Assembly: GCF_021130785.1 (NCBI RefSeq)
Contig: NC_060214.1
Span: 48,979,001-49,043,000, forward strand
Direction: 5' to 3'
Source: Homalodisca vitripennis
Taxonomy: Eukaryota > Arthropoda > Insecta > Hemiptera > Cicadellidae
DNA length: 64,000 nt
A program made the translations under genes and the position numbers. Every line of letters starts with the position of its first letter. The first letter of the stretch is position 1. Below the pieces are notes generated by a model. That model saw nothing but the letters and a program-made list of their open reading frames with translations. It was not told where the DNA came from and ran no database searches. Positions 53,624 through 63,760 of the stretch are shown here, in pieces.

Positions 53624-54041
53624 TAGCCCTTATAAGGTTGTATGCAAAATATCAAGTTTATAATTCATTTCATACTCAATAGTCCCTACATACAGATAGA
53701 AAAACAGAGAAACCTACAGAAAAGAACATTTATGTCCCCAGTAGACAAAATAGAGACATTGAGCGAGTCTACTGAATTATAGACTTTAATAATGTCAAAT
53801 CCCATAGATGGACATTAATCACCATAGAACTCATTTCTTGTCTATGTAAAATTAAGTTTTTATACAAACTTTCAAGTGGCAGTTGAAATATAACATATAT
53901 TTCTTGAATATTTTTTAAGAGACAAATAGATGTATAAAAATAAATTCTGGAATCCTCACGAGTAGTAGGTTTTGCTACTGCTCAGCCAATAAATATTAAA
54001 ATGACGATTTTTGCAGTTATATATCTTCTTATCAGAAAACC
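53624..54041. repeat. 418-bp direct repeat, right copy
   Basis: Direct partner of 50529-50946. Sequence outside both copies is unrelated. Confidence 0.95.
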
Positions 54042-55327
54042 ATAGCTAAAATTAACAAATTTTGAATAATGAACAGTAACAATTGCATTTTCATTGTGTC
54101 TTGTCTTGAGAGAACAACGCATTGATAAATTAGTGATTATATTTACAGGCTATATAAACAACGTATATTCTTACCATTCATGTAACAAATCCTAAGGTTC
54201 AAACTATACCATTCACCTAGCATTATCATTTTATGATATAAAACAATGGCTTAATTAATGGTACCTTTGTAAGTATACGAAATCCCACTTAGTAAAAGTT
54301 AATACCTCTTTAACATACTATTTATTGACTTTGGTTGTGTATGAACATTATATAATGGGTCATTATATAGCCAAAAATGTATCGTAGAGTGGAAATATGA
54401 AAACCAATTTTATAAACCAAATATCAGTATTAATAAATGATATTTTCCTTCGAAATTAATAAGCTACTTAATGAAAGAGAAAGCAATGTAGCGTTAGGTG
54501 TAGTTGCTGGAGCACTGTTTTCATTTAATTCTCTCTTGCCTTTGAGGATGCAAATCATAGTATTGAAGTTCTTGTTTGTGTCAGTGTAAAAATCCACTTT
54601 TAATCTCAGAATTTATGTGATTTTGAACAATTATTGTTCCAAGCCAAATTATAATTTATTAGAAAGTTGGAGTAACATAAAAACAAGTAAAATATTAAAA
54701 TGCTTCCAGACATTAAAACTGTGCACTTGATAAGATAATGAGAAAAGCGCTTCACCTATATTAAGCTGTATTTTGTAGTTTAAGTGTATGTGATGTCGAA
54801 AAGATGCAAATAATTCATTTTTTAACTTTTTCGTCACCGACTTTTTTTGATCTCTTCAGATGAACACAACTAAAGGGGTTAAGTCTCCAGGAATTAAGTC
54901 TGTCTCTGTGTCAGGTTACAAACGCTGCACTAAGAGGAAAGTGAACTGAAGTTAAACTCAACGTTCACATTGGATCAACACTTCCCATCATAGAATCACG
55001 CTATGTTAACAAGATATTAGTTGCTAATTATGTGATGGATTCCTATTAAATAAAATTCATTGGAAATTACTTGATATCGTACATTTTTATATTTTGTATA
55101 ATTTATGACTAATAGACAAAAACATAACTACAAATAAAATATAACGGACAATATGAGGCGTTGTTGTCGTATGAGCTAATACATATTACCCACGGTTTTG
55201 TACGCATTTTCCTGCAGGATAACAAGCATGTAATAGCCATACAGTTTATAAACTCAAACCAAGATTTGAACTAGAAGAGCGAACGGTTTTTATGAGTGCA
55301 AATAAAGAGTGATGGATCTCATTGTAT
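54042..55327. other. AT-rich non-coding DNA
   Basis: No gene was recognised. 54490-54640 resembles segments near 45300 and 47950 (weak dispersed repeat). Confidence 0.4.
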
Positions 55328-55503
55328 AATTCAATTCAATTCAATTCAATTCTTTTTATTGCATAAGGTACACAGAAGTACATCGCAATCGTCAATATAG
55401 TATAAATATAAACTTAAATATAAAAGTGCTATCAACAAAGTCACATTGAATAGTAGTCAAAAGAAAGAAATAAGTACACAAAAACAATTATTTAAATTAA
55501 AAT

Positions 55504-58440
55504 TTAAAAGCCACTGTCAGAGAGGAATTCATTTACACTATAAAATTCCTTTACTATTAAGTATCTCCTCAGGTTTCTTTTAAAAATTGTCAGTTCACAA
55601 ACCTCCTTCAAAGTTTGAGAGAGAGCATTATAAAAAATTACACCCGCGTGCATCACTCTAGTCTCGTGCAGGGACAATCGATGTGAGGGAGTACGAAGCA
55701 AAGTGCCGTGCCTCGTCGGGTAGGCATGAGTGCTTCCCACTGACGGAATCTGACACAGATGCTTCCTCACATACATGACAACTCTAAAAATGTAAAGGGA
55801 TGTCATTGTTAGAATGTTGAGATTCCTAAATAAACCACGGCATGAATGAAGATTTTGGGACCCTGCATATGATCCGTACAGCTCTCTTTTGGACCAAAAA
55901 TGCATGTTCTGCAGGAGAGGCTCCACCCCAGACCTCAATCCCATACGCCAACAACGAAGCGAAACACCCGTGGTAAGCAGTCACCAACCCATCTCTGTCC
56001 ATAAAAGTACTCAGAGTTCGTAATGCAAAACACACTTGACTCAGTTTACCACACAACCCAGATACATGAGAAGACCACTGCAATCTACTATCGATGGTTA
56101 CACCCAGGAAAAACGTAGATTTAGATGGTTCTAATGAAGTTTCATTTATGTTAATCAATAAATCAGAGTGTTGCTTATTTTTTGTTAGTAACTTAATAAA
56201 TGTGGTTTTCATAGCATTCAACATTAGTTTATTTTTCGAGAGCCAACTGTCAATATTTACGAGGGAAGAAGATGCTCGTAGGTCCACATCACTATCCGAG
56301 CCACCGAGAAGAACCGTAGCATCATCCGCGTAGAGTACCAAATTTGCGTCCCCCCTGCACACATGAATATCGTTAATGTAGAGGATAAAAAGTAATGGGC
56401 CTAGAATGGAACCCTGCGGCACCCCATACTTGTTCTCAATCAAACCTGATTTCGAAAACCCAACCTGAACGAACTGCTGCCTGTGAGTCAAATACGATTG
56501 TAGCCATGAAAGAGCTACGCCTCTAACTCCATAACCTTCCAGCTTAGAACACAATATGCTATGGTCTACACGATCGAACGCCTTTGAAAGGTCGCAAAAG
56601 ATTCCTAAGGCTGCCTGGCGTTTTTCTAGGTGGTCAGTAATTTGGTCAACAAGAGAAATCACTGCGTCAGCTGTTTAATGATTCTGTCTAAATCCAAACT
56701 GATTTGGGACCAGTACATTGTGGCGCTGTAAAAAGGCAGTCAAACGAGAACAAACGAGTCTCTCCAGCACCTTAGATAAAGTAGGCAAGAGAGACACCGG
56801 TCTGTAGTTGTCCGCACATTCCCGATCACCTTTCTTAAAAACTGGTACAACTTTAGCTATTTTGAAACAATTTGGGAAAACACCACCTGCAATTGATTCA
56901 TTGAACAGAATACACATTTGATTTAGAAAACAACCGTAACATTGCTTCAACAACCAAGCGGACATTTCATCAACCCCCGAAGACTTTTTGGTTTTCATTG
57001 ATATGATGCTTTTTTCTATCTCATCCGGTGTGATTGGCATAATAAAGAAAGATTGAGGGATAACTCTTCCACGTGAACATGCTCCACTATCCAAACGCAA
57101 GCCATCAATTGGTTGCACACCACAGAAGACTGAATTAAACATGCTAGCAACTTCCCCAGGTGAATCAACCACAACTCCTCCATTCAACAAAGCAATATTT
57201 TCATGCGGTTTCGTGTCTCTAGTTTCACGTTTGATAATTTACCAAACTGTCTTTTGTTTGTTGTCGCTATCGGAAATTGCTCTAGATGTTAGTAAACGTT
57301 TACGGCAGTTTACAAGATTCCTCAGAATAGTACGACGCCGATTGAGCAGGCGTTTCAAATCCGGATCACCAAAATCCCTAACCAAAATTGATAGATCTCT
57401 GTTTTTGGACGCCATCTCCTTAATTTTGTAATCAAACTCAAAAGTTGCATTGTATTTTTTTTTAGGCCTCGACTCTTTAAACGGGAAGGAGACTGAAAAA
57501 GCTTTATTAATTAAATTCATGAATGCTTCAAACTTTGAATTCACATCCTTTAATGTTGATAAAATGGACCAATCCGTTGAAGCCAGTATGGACTTTAAAT
57601 TTTGAATCTGGTTCTTGGAGAACACTCGTTTTAAAATAGAGACCCTTTCTACCCTCAGACACTTGGTGAGATAAATAATTTGAGAATGATGATCGGACAA
57701 TCCATTAAATGTCACCTCACATCGGATGTTACTTTGAACATCTGTAAAAACATTATCCAGAAGAGATGCACCGGTTGCAGTTAATCTTGTTGGTTGATTT
57801 AAAATTTCCCTCATGTTAAAGGAGAAAAATACTTGTCGTAATAATGTAACATGAGAATCGTTACTTGCTAAAAAGTTCAAGTTAAAGTCCCCACATATTA
57901 TAGTTCGTTGATTTCGCCTTAATAGGCCAGTCAACAGCTGCTCCATTTTTAGCAAAAAATCGTTTTTGTTTTTACAAGGTGGACGATAGACACAAACCAA
58001 ATTAATTACTGAAGTGTCCAAGAAAGACTGATCACCAACTTTAAACTCTAATTTTACAATTGCGCATTCAAAGCAATCTTCATTTGAAAATTCAATTTCC
58101 AGCTCGGCTAGCCGTGTTACAGAGAAATCAAATATTGACTCATTGTGTCTAAAGATGGCCACCCCACCGCCAGCGGAATTTTTTCCGACAGAAAGATGTT
58201 ACACATGAATACTGTGGGATTACCACCAACTCCCCATCGCCCAACCAGTGTTCTGTGAGGCAGATTATATCAGGGGCCCGAGCCCACGACAAGCAGAGCT
58301 CCGAAACCTTGTGTCTAACGCTCCTTATATTTTGATGGTATATGCTGAATTCATCCCCATTTCTGCTACCAGCTGTTTCTACTAAGGTAGAAAAATGATC
58401 AAACTCCTCTAATTTCGATGAATTCCCCTCTGGCCAGTTT
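55504..58440 (-). pseudogene. endonuclease-reverse transcriptase (ORF2), broken
   Basis: Endonuclease landmarks: HQNIRSVRHKV (about 58310-58336), LTEHWL, GDFNLNFL, SLLDNVFTD, SDHHSQI. Reverse transcriptase landmarks: SSGVDEMSAWLLK, YRPVSLLPTLSKVLERL, FGFRQNH, FCDLSKAFDRVDHSIL, GVPQGSILGPLLF, LYADDATVLL (catalytic), FLGVTIDSRL. Only four lesions were found: a one-base insertion in an A/T run near 58180 inside the endonuclease; a single-base nonsense TAA at 57239-57241 (after KTVW); a second single-base TAA at 56675-56677 (after FRQNH); and a frameshift near 55840, after which the C-terminal part continues to 55504. Such light damage implies a relatively young copy. Confidence 0.92.
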
Positions 58441-59695
58441 TCACTAAAAAATCTGAATCATCATTTACGGATAAAGGCAAATGCGGAAAACTATTCAAGT
58501 CCGATAACTTAAGTCCATCCTTGATCATTAATGTCGGAAGCGCTGCTGGATCCCCGGTCGATGATGCTGTCGGTCTGCCCTCCACCGGTGCACGGCCGCA
58601 GTCTCCAGTTGCCGCAGGATGTGTTGCCGTCACGTCTACGTTCTGGCACCTCTCACCGTTCAGCTCAGTTGCAGAGATTTGCTGTGTTTCTGGAGCCAGC
58701 TGCAATGTGTTCTCTGTCGAAGATGAAGCGATCTCATGGGTAGGAACGCAGTCTTGACGATTCACATTTTTCAAGGACTTCAGCATTTCTCCGCATAGTA
58801 TGTTTTTGCCAAGGCCATTCAGGTGTTGGCCATGCCGGGTGAATAATTTTCTACTGAAAGTACTAACGTCCACAATAGGTACTCTTTCTTGTTTTAATAT
58901 GTTTAAATTTTCGTTAATTCTTTTAATTTCTCTATTATTTAGTCCGTTAGGAGGGAGATCATGTCGGTGAAATAAATTTACCACTACAAAATTTGTATGT
59001 CTATTCGTCTTAACAAACTGAGTGAGTTGTTCCACCACGGAGTTCCCTGGCGACCTGCTATCCTCGTGAATGGTGCTGACATCATTAGAACCCGCCATTA
59101 TGAAAACAGCATCCTTATCTCCACGCGTTGATGCCAACTCTTCACAGTTTTTTAGTACGTAATGAAGAGGAGCGCCAGCGTTTGCACAAGCAAACACACC
59201 CGAATGTCTGTTCAGATGTTTACACAATTTGTCTGTCAAATTTTTTGCATGGCTATCTCCATGTACATCTACAAGTTCAATAGGATTTTTCTCCGTTGAA
59301 CTGTATGACCTGGACTCGTGTCTTATTGGACCACTACCGAGACCGACTGATCTTTGTATTGTGTTTTTACGAGAATAGTTCTTTCCTTTTCTTGTTCCCC
59401 TCTGTAAGTTTGATGGGAATAGCTCACTCTCTTCTTCCTCGGACAAAACTGTAAATCTGTTATTAATTTCCCAAAACTCAGGATATTGTGAATTTTCCTT
59501 AGCTGCTAGAACTCCTTCCTCCAGTAATGTATTGGCATTCACTTCAATAGTATCATATTGAATTGCATACATAACGAGTTCAGCACATTGGACCCTTAAA
59601 CGGGAGTGTATAGCTCTTGTTTCATGAATATCTATTATGTAACGTAATGGGGACTTTTTGTAATTTTTAATCAAAATTAGCATTATTTGCTGCAA
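58409..59695 (-). CDS. retrotransposon ORF1, SGNH-esterase-like
   Basis: An uninterrupted 428-codon frame. SGNH-hydrolase landmarks lie in order: block I with GDSH (about residues 146-149), a glycine in block II (ANAGAPL, about 172-178), block III GSND (about 202-205) and a C-terminal HGQHLN (about 288-293). In that last motif the usual aspartate of the catalytic dyad is replaced by histidine, while the catalytic histidine is kept. The N-terminal 90 residues are unassigned with an acidic stretch near 85-91, and the last 110 residues are polar and probably disordered. In CR1-like elements such ORF1 proteins are thought to act in the ribonucleoprotein; the role of esterase activity is unsettled. 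The frame opens with TTG, and the first ATG is four codons in. Confidence 0.85.
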   Translation of the reverse strand: MQQIMLILIKNYKKSPLRYIIDIHETRAIHSRLRVQCAELVMYAIQYDTIEVNANTLLEEGVLAAKENSQYPEFWEINNRFTVLSEEEESELFPSNLQRGTRKGKNYSRKNTIQRSVGLGSGPIRHESRSYSSTEKNPIELVDVHGDSHAKNLTDKLCKHLNRHSGVFACANAGAPLHYVLKNCEELASTRGDKDAVFIMAGSNDVSTIHEDSRSPGNSVVEQLTQFVKTNRHTNFVVVNLFHRHDLPPNGLNNREIKRINENLNILKQERVPIVDVSTFSRKLFTRHGQHLNGLGKNILCGEMLKSLKNVNRQDCVPTHEIASSSTENTLQLAPETQQISATELNGERCQNVDVTATHPAATGDCGRAPVEGRPTASSTGDPAALPTLMIKDGLKLSDLNSFPHLPLSVNDDSDFLVKTGQRGIHRN

Positions 59696-59698
59696 TCA

Positions 59699-60937
59699 TA
59701 CTACTCCAGTGTAACAAATAGCAACGAAAGAGTGAAAGATGTAATAGATTCTAAACTTAAATTTCTAAATTAAAATAAATTATAATTGGAAATAATGTAA
59801 ATGAAAGGATTTTTAATAGTATTACTTGGACCATTGGGGTTTTGGACCATTTTATTATGATAGATTAGACCGTATGGATATAATTTTATTCTGACGAGCA
59901 TCACATGATCAGAGGTATAATAGTTAAGTAAATCCAATGAAATCTTTGTTGGAAAACACGAATTTTTGGATCTTTTGTACATTTAATTGGATAAAAAGAC
60001 GGAGGTAAGAGGGGAATTTGCAGTATAAGTGAAGTCACGTCTCTGGTCCAGTGAAGTTTAAATCCAAACCAAGCGCTATGCGGTGAAATATGATGCAGAA
60101 TTGGGGAACAGCCATGACCATACTCAATTTGAGAGAAGGTTTGAGGATATCGGTACACAAGTCGACTCTGCTCTTGTTGGAGTTGCATTACCACGTGAGA
60201 AACGCTACTTTTGTCAAAGCAGCTAATAATTCTAGCGAGCTTCGATTCCGTCTTCATTCTCTATGGATTAATTGCTAAGTTGTGTGAAAATACGCGTTTG
60301 ACTTTCAGTGACCTTCCAAATGATGAGCAAGAGATTTAGAAATAACTGTAAACTGTGCTTTAGTGACGAAGCATTTTTATGTCTTACAGTATTTAGCTTA
60401 CTTTTACTATGAACTAATAAAAATAAATCTATGGGTATTTCTTAATAGGAGTTGTATTGTGCTACTACCTGTTATTTTTAATCTAGTCGATTTAATAAAT
60501 AATCAAACTTAAATCAAAAAGATGAGACACAACATATACTATCTTATTAAACATTAAAAAAATATGATAAAAAAAACTATACATTTGATAAATCAACTGA
60601 AACACTGAATATTCCTGCCTAAGGTCGATCGATGCGTAAGTCGGAAACCCTAATTTGGAGCAAAGAACGTTTTATTCTCGTCCAAATTAATTTAGGTAAA
60701 CTACAGTTTACCTTTAAATTTTCAACCAACATTATTTTAAATAATAAATGCAGAGATTTTGACCGATAAAACTTTATTTCGTGCCTTAATCGCATTGTTT
60801 TTGCTGCTTTGTAAATTATGGATTGTAATAGGTAGCCACCACTTTGTTTCTATAAACCAATTATAACCAAATATAAACGTTAATTATAAGGATAAATATA
60901 TCTCTGAAATGTATGAAAAAAATAATAAAATACGGAT
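59699..60937. other. non-coding DNA with one unassigned open frame
   Basis: A 118-codon minus-strand open frame (59901-60257) lies in a slightly GC-richer patch. Its product has no domain that was recognised, and the overlapping plus-strand frame is equally anonymous. The rest is AT-rich with nothing recognised. Confidence 0.35.
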
Positions 60938-61489
60938 TATGCAGGGTGAGTCTGACCACCCGTGCAGTATTTACAGCTGTCTTAATAACTGACTTCCACA
61001 CTTTTTATATCTCTTTTCTCCCTCATAATTTGGCCTCTCCAAATCCGTTAAAACTATTTTCAATGTTCAAAAATGCCCCTAAAGGGCCCAATTTGGGGGG
61101 TAGGAGTGCTTTTTGGGGAATTTTCAAATGTAAACATGGGTCGTGTGATACATCAATTTAAAGGTCTAATTAGACTGATCATTTTGGCGGAAACAAAAGT
61201 TAATTATCTTTAACTGTATGTACAGGGTGTACCAAAACGTTTTGAAATAGGACTTTAAAATAAAGTACCGTGTTACCCTACCTACAATACGGAACAGCTC
61301 TAGATTTTTTTCCTAACTTGCTATTGACCTATTTTTCAACGAAATATGTGTTACGGGCATTTTTCACCTAATTTTCGAAATTTCAAAAATATTCAAAATT
61401 TAAGAATATAAAAAATCCTAACACTCAAAATCCTTAAGTAGCAACATATAATAAATTTTATATCAAATAAAAGGTCTTTTTAAAACAAA

Positions 61490-61595
61490 CATTTTTTGTA
61501 TTAGTTTTTTTTCCTATCTCTTAGTGTTTCAAAATGGCAGCCGAAAAACTGAATTACGTATGCCTGTTTACAAAATGTAACAAATTATTTTTATT
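61490..61595 (+). repeat. subterminal direct repeat of the mariner, left
   Basis: Contains tcctatctctta, ttcaaaatggca and cgaaaaactgaattacgta. Repeated in the same orientation at 63067-63173 with few changes. It lies between the left terminal repeat and the transposase. Confidence 0.9.
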
Positions 61596-61677
61596 TGAAC
61601 AAAGAGGTTTTTGTGATTAAATAAACAGAATTTGTTATAAAAATACACCAAAATTAAACATGTTTTAATTTTCTAAT

Positions 61678-62950
61678 GTGGCCCAATATTTTTGTAGTAG
61701 TTTCCATGTTTATCTTCATGTATGCACAAACTCAATGCAGTCTTGGACTAGAAAGGTACTTTGTACCACCCTCAACAGGCTTATCACTTGCGGTATGCTG
61801 GCTGGACATCTTTATCTGACAAATGTGATAAGGCTACCCTTAGTCAGTTCATTGGTGTCTGCTGTTAAGGAAAGCTTGTGGTTTTTGCCGTACACAAATT
61901 CGGAGGCATTCGATATGCTAATGGTGTTAGGCGAATGTTTTCAAAACTATGTGGCTTCTGCGAAGGTTTATGCCGAACGGTTTCCAAATAGAGAACCTCA
62001 GTCACGAATGGCCTTTCAAAGACTTGCTATTCGAGTTCGTGAAACAGGGCTGGTACAGCCTGACAACAATAAGGGAAAAACACTTGCAAGGCATGTAAGA
62101 AGTGATAGGGCACCAGAAGTATTGGCGGCGGTGCAACTAAACCCAAATGATTCTTCCAGAAGAATAGCTATTGATTCTGGCATGAGCCAAAGTTCAGTGG
62201 TGAGGATCCTGAAAGACAATAAAATGCATCCGTACAAGATATGCCTGCACCAAGAACTTCATGGTGATAATGGCATTCAAAGAATGAATTTTTGTTTGTG
62301 GGCAAGAGAACATTTGCTACAAAATGAATATTTTTTCGCAATTTACTATGGTGTGACGAAGCTACATTTCGGAGCAACGGCGAAGTTAACCGTCACAACA
62401 TGTGGTACTGGGCTCATGAGAACCCCCACTGGATACGAGAGGTTGACAACCAGAGGTACTGGACTGTGAATACTTGGTGTGGTATTGTTGGCAGGAGAAT
62501 TGTAGGTCCTTTTTTCTTTGAAGGACACCTAGATGGAGAGACTTATAACAATTTTTTAATTAATCACTTGGCTAACTTATTAATAATGTACCTGACGAAG
62601 TTGTTGGCAATATGTGGTTTATGCACGACGGTGCTCAGGCTCACTACTCGCACAACGTGCGACAAGCGCTTGATAAACAATATCCTGGAAGATGGGTTGG
62701 AAGAGGTGGTCCAGTTAACTACCCACCAAGATCCCCTGATTTGACCTGTATGGACTTTTACTTATGGGGTAGGCTGAAAGACTTAGTTTATGTTTTACGA
62801 TCGACAACACCCGAAGATATAATGCAGCGAATCCGGAATGCTATAAATTTAATCAGCCACGAAGAAGTGTTGCGAGCTGTAGATAGCTTAAGTTCCAGAT
62901 TAGAACTGTGTTTGGCAAATGACGGACTAGAATTCGAGCACCTGTACTAG
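61678..62950 (+). pseudogene. mariner-like transposase, two frameshifts
   Basis: A DUF4817-like first helix-turn-helix region starts near 61890 (YTNSEAFDMLMVLGECFQN...AERFPNREP). A second helix-turn-helix follows (SSRRIAIDSGMSQSSVVRIL, about 62155-62215). Catalytic residues by motif: Asp in LLWCDEATF (62355-62357), Asp in WFMHDGAQAH (62627-62629) and Asp in DLTCMDFYLWG (62753-62755), with 41 residues between the last two, hence DD41D. Frames change at the T run 62331-62336 and near 62583, each fitting loss of one base, so the first catalytic Asp is out of frame with the DNA-binding part. The stretch before 61890 is open but of doubtful coding status, so the true start is unresolved. Both C-terminal parts are otherwise well kept. 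Confidence 0.88.
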
Positions 62951-63066
62951 CAAAATGAATGAAAGGTAAGATTATGGCTAGTTCAGAGGATAATCAGAGC
63001 TATTAAGCAAATTAAAAATTTTAGGACATATTTTTATTTCGTATAATTTAAAAATAATTTACATTA

Positions 63067-63173
63067 ACATTTTTTGTATTTAACTTTTTTCCTATCTCTT
63101 ACTGCTTCAAAATGGCACCCGAAAAACTGAATTACGTATATCTGTTTACAAAATGTAACAAATTATTTTTAAT
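63067..63173 (+). repeat. subterminal direct repeat of the mariner, right
   Basis: Direct partner of 61490-61595. It abuts the right terminal inverted repeat after a few bases. Confidence 0.9.
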
Positions 63174-63760
63174 TTGTTCCGTATTGTAGGTAGGGTAACA
63201 CGGTACTTTATTTTAAAGTCCTATTTCAAAACGTTTTGGTACACCCTGTAAATACGGTTAAAGATAATTAACTTTTGTTTGTGCCAAAATGTTCAGTGTA
63301 ATTAGACCTTTAAACTGATGTATTACACGACCCATGTTTACATTTGAAAATTCCCCAAAAAGCACCCCTACCCCCCAAATTGGGCCCTTTAGGGGCATTT
63401 TCAACATTGAAAATAATTTTAACGGATTTGGAGAGGCCAAATTATGGAGAAAAGAGATATAAAAAGTGTGGAAGTCAGTTATTAAGACAGCTGTAAATAC
63501 TGCACGAGTGGTCAGACTCACCCTGTATATACTCATAATTTAGCTGCTAAAAATATAAAGCCCTTCATGGGGCACAACATTATCACATACATTTTAATAT
63601 GATAAAGTGTTTTACGATATTTAAAAAACCTCTATTCGGTAATGCATGTTAAGAAAACAATTACAGACCCAACGATGCATACTGAATTAAATTATTTTAA
63701 ATTTAAGGTTTCATAGGTTTATTTTAAACAATGACAATAAGTTAGAACATGAGATATTAG

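Larger units (their letters stand above)
55328..59698 (-). mobile_element. near full-length non-LTR retrotransposon with SGNH ORF1
   Basis: A minus-strand element of about 4.4 kb. The 3' tail is (gaatt)n on the minus strand, seen as attcaattcaattcaattc on the plus strand (55328-55351), with an aataaa-type signal just before it (55355-55360). It encodes an ORF1 with an SGNH-hydrolase-like domain, then an endonuclease/RT ORF2, overlapping by a few tens of bases. Domain order and tail style fit the CR1/jockey superfamily, in which esterase-type ORF1 proteins are known. The 5' end is uncertain: the reading frame opens at about 59695 with no upstream leader recognised, so slight 5' truncation is possible. 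No clear target-site duplication was found. Confidence 0.9.
61223..63248 (+). mobile_element. mariner-like transposon (DD41D type)
   Basis: Terminal inverted repeats of about 73 bp (61223-61295 and 63176-63248) read cagggtgtaccaaaacgttt inward and appear identical. They are flanked by TA at 61221-61222 and 63249-63250, the normal target for this superfamily. A subterminal direct repeat of about 105 bp (61490-61595 and 63067-63173) lies outside the transposase gene on each side. The transposase reads left to right and has two frameshifts. Nested within the fold-back element 60940-63527. Confidence 0.9.
60940..63527. mobile_element. palindromic fold-back element split by a mariner
   Basis: Left arm 60940-61222 and right arm 63249-63527 are inverted copies of about 280 bp with few mismatches. 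The outer ends read cagggtgagtctgaccac and its complement, flanked by TA at 60938-60939 and 63528-63529. With the inner element removed, the arms meet with only a four-base loop (GTAA), so the parent was an almost perfect palindrome of about 560 bp. The outermost bases match those of the fold-back element at 41163-42092. No coding capacity of its own. Confidence 0.85.

Noticed and set aside
50529..54041. LTR retrotransposon
   Set aside because: The 418-bp repeats lack TG...CA ends, no primer-binding site or polypurine tract is seen, and the interior has no gag or pol coding sequence.
59901..60257. 118-codon open frame on the minus strand
   Set aside because: Not recognised as any family; kept only as a note in the non-coding entry.
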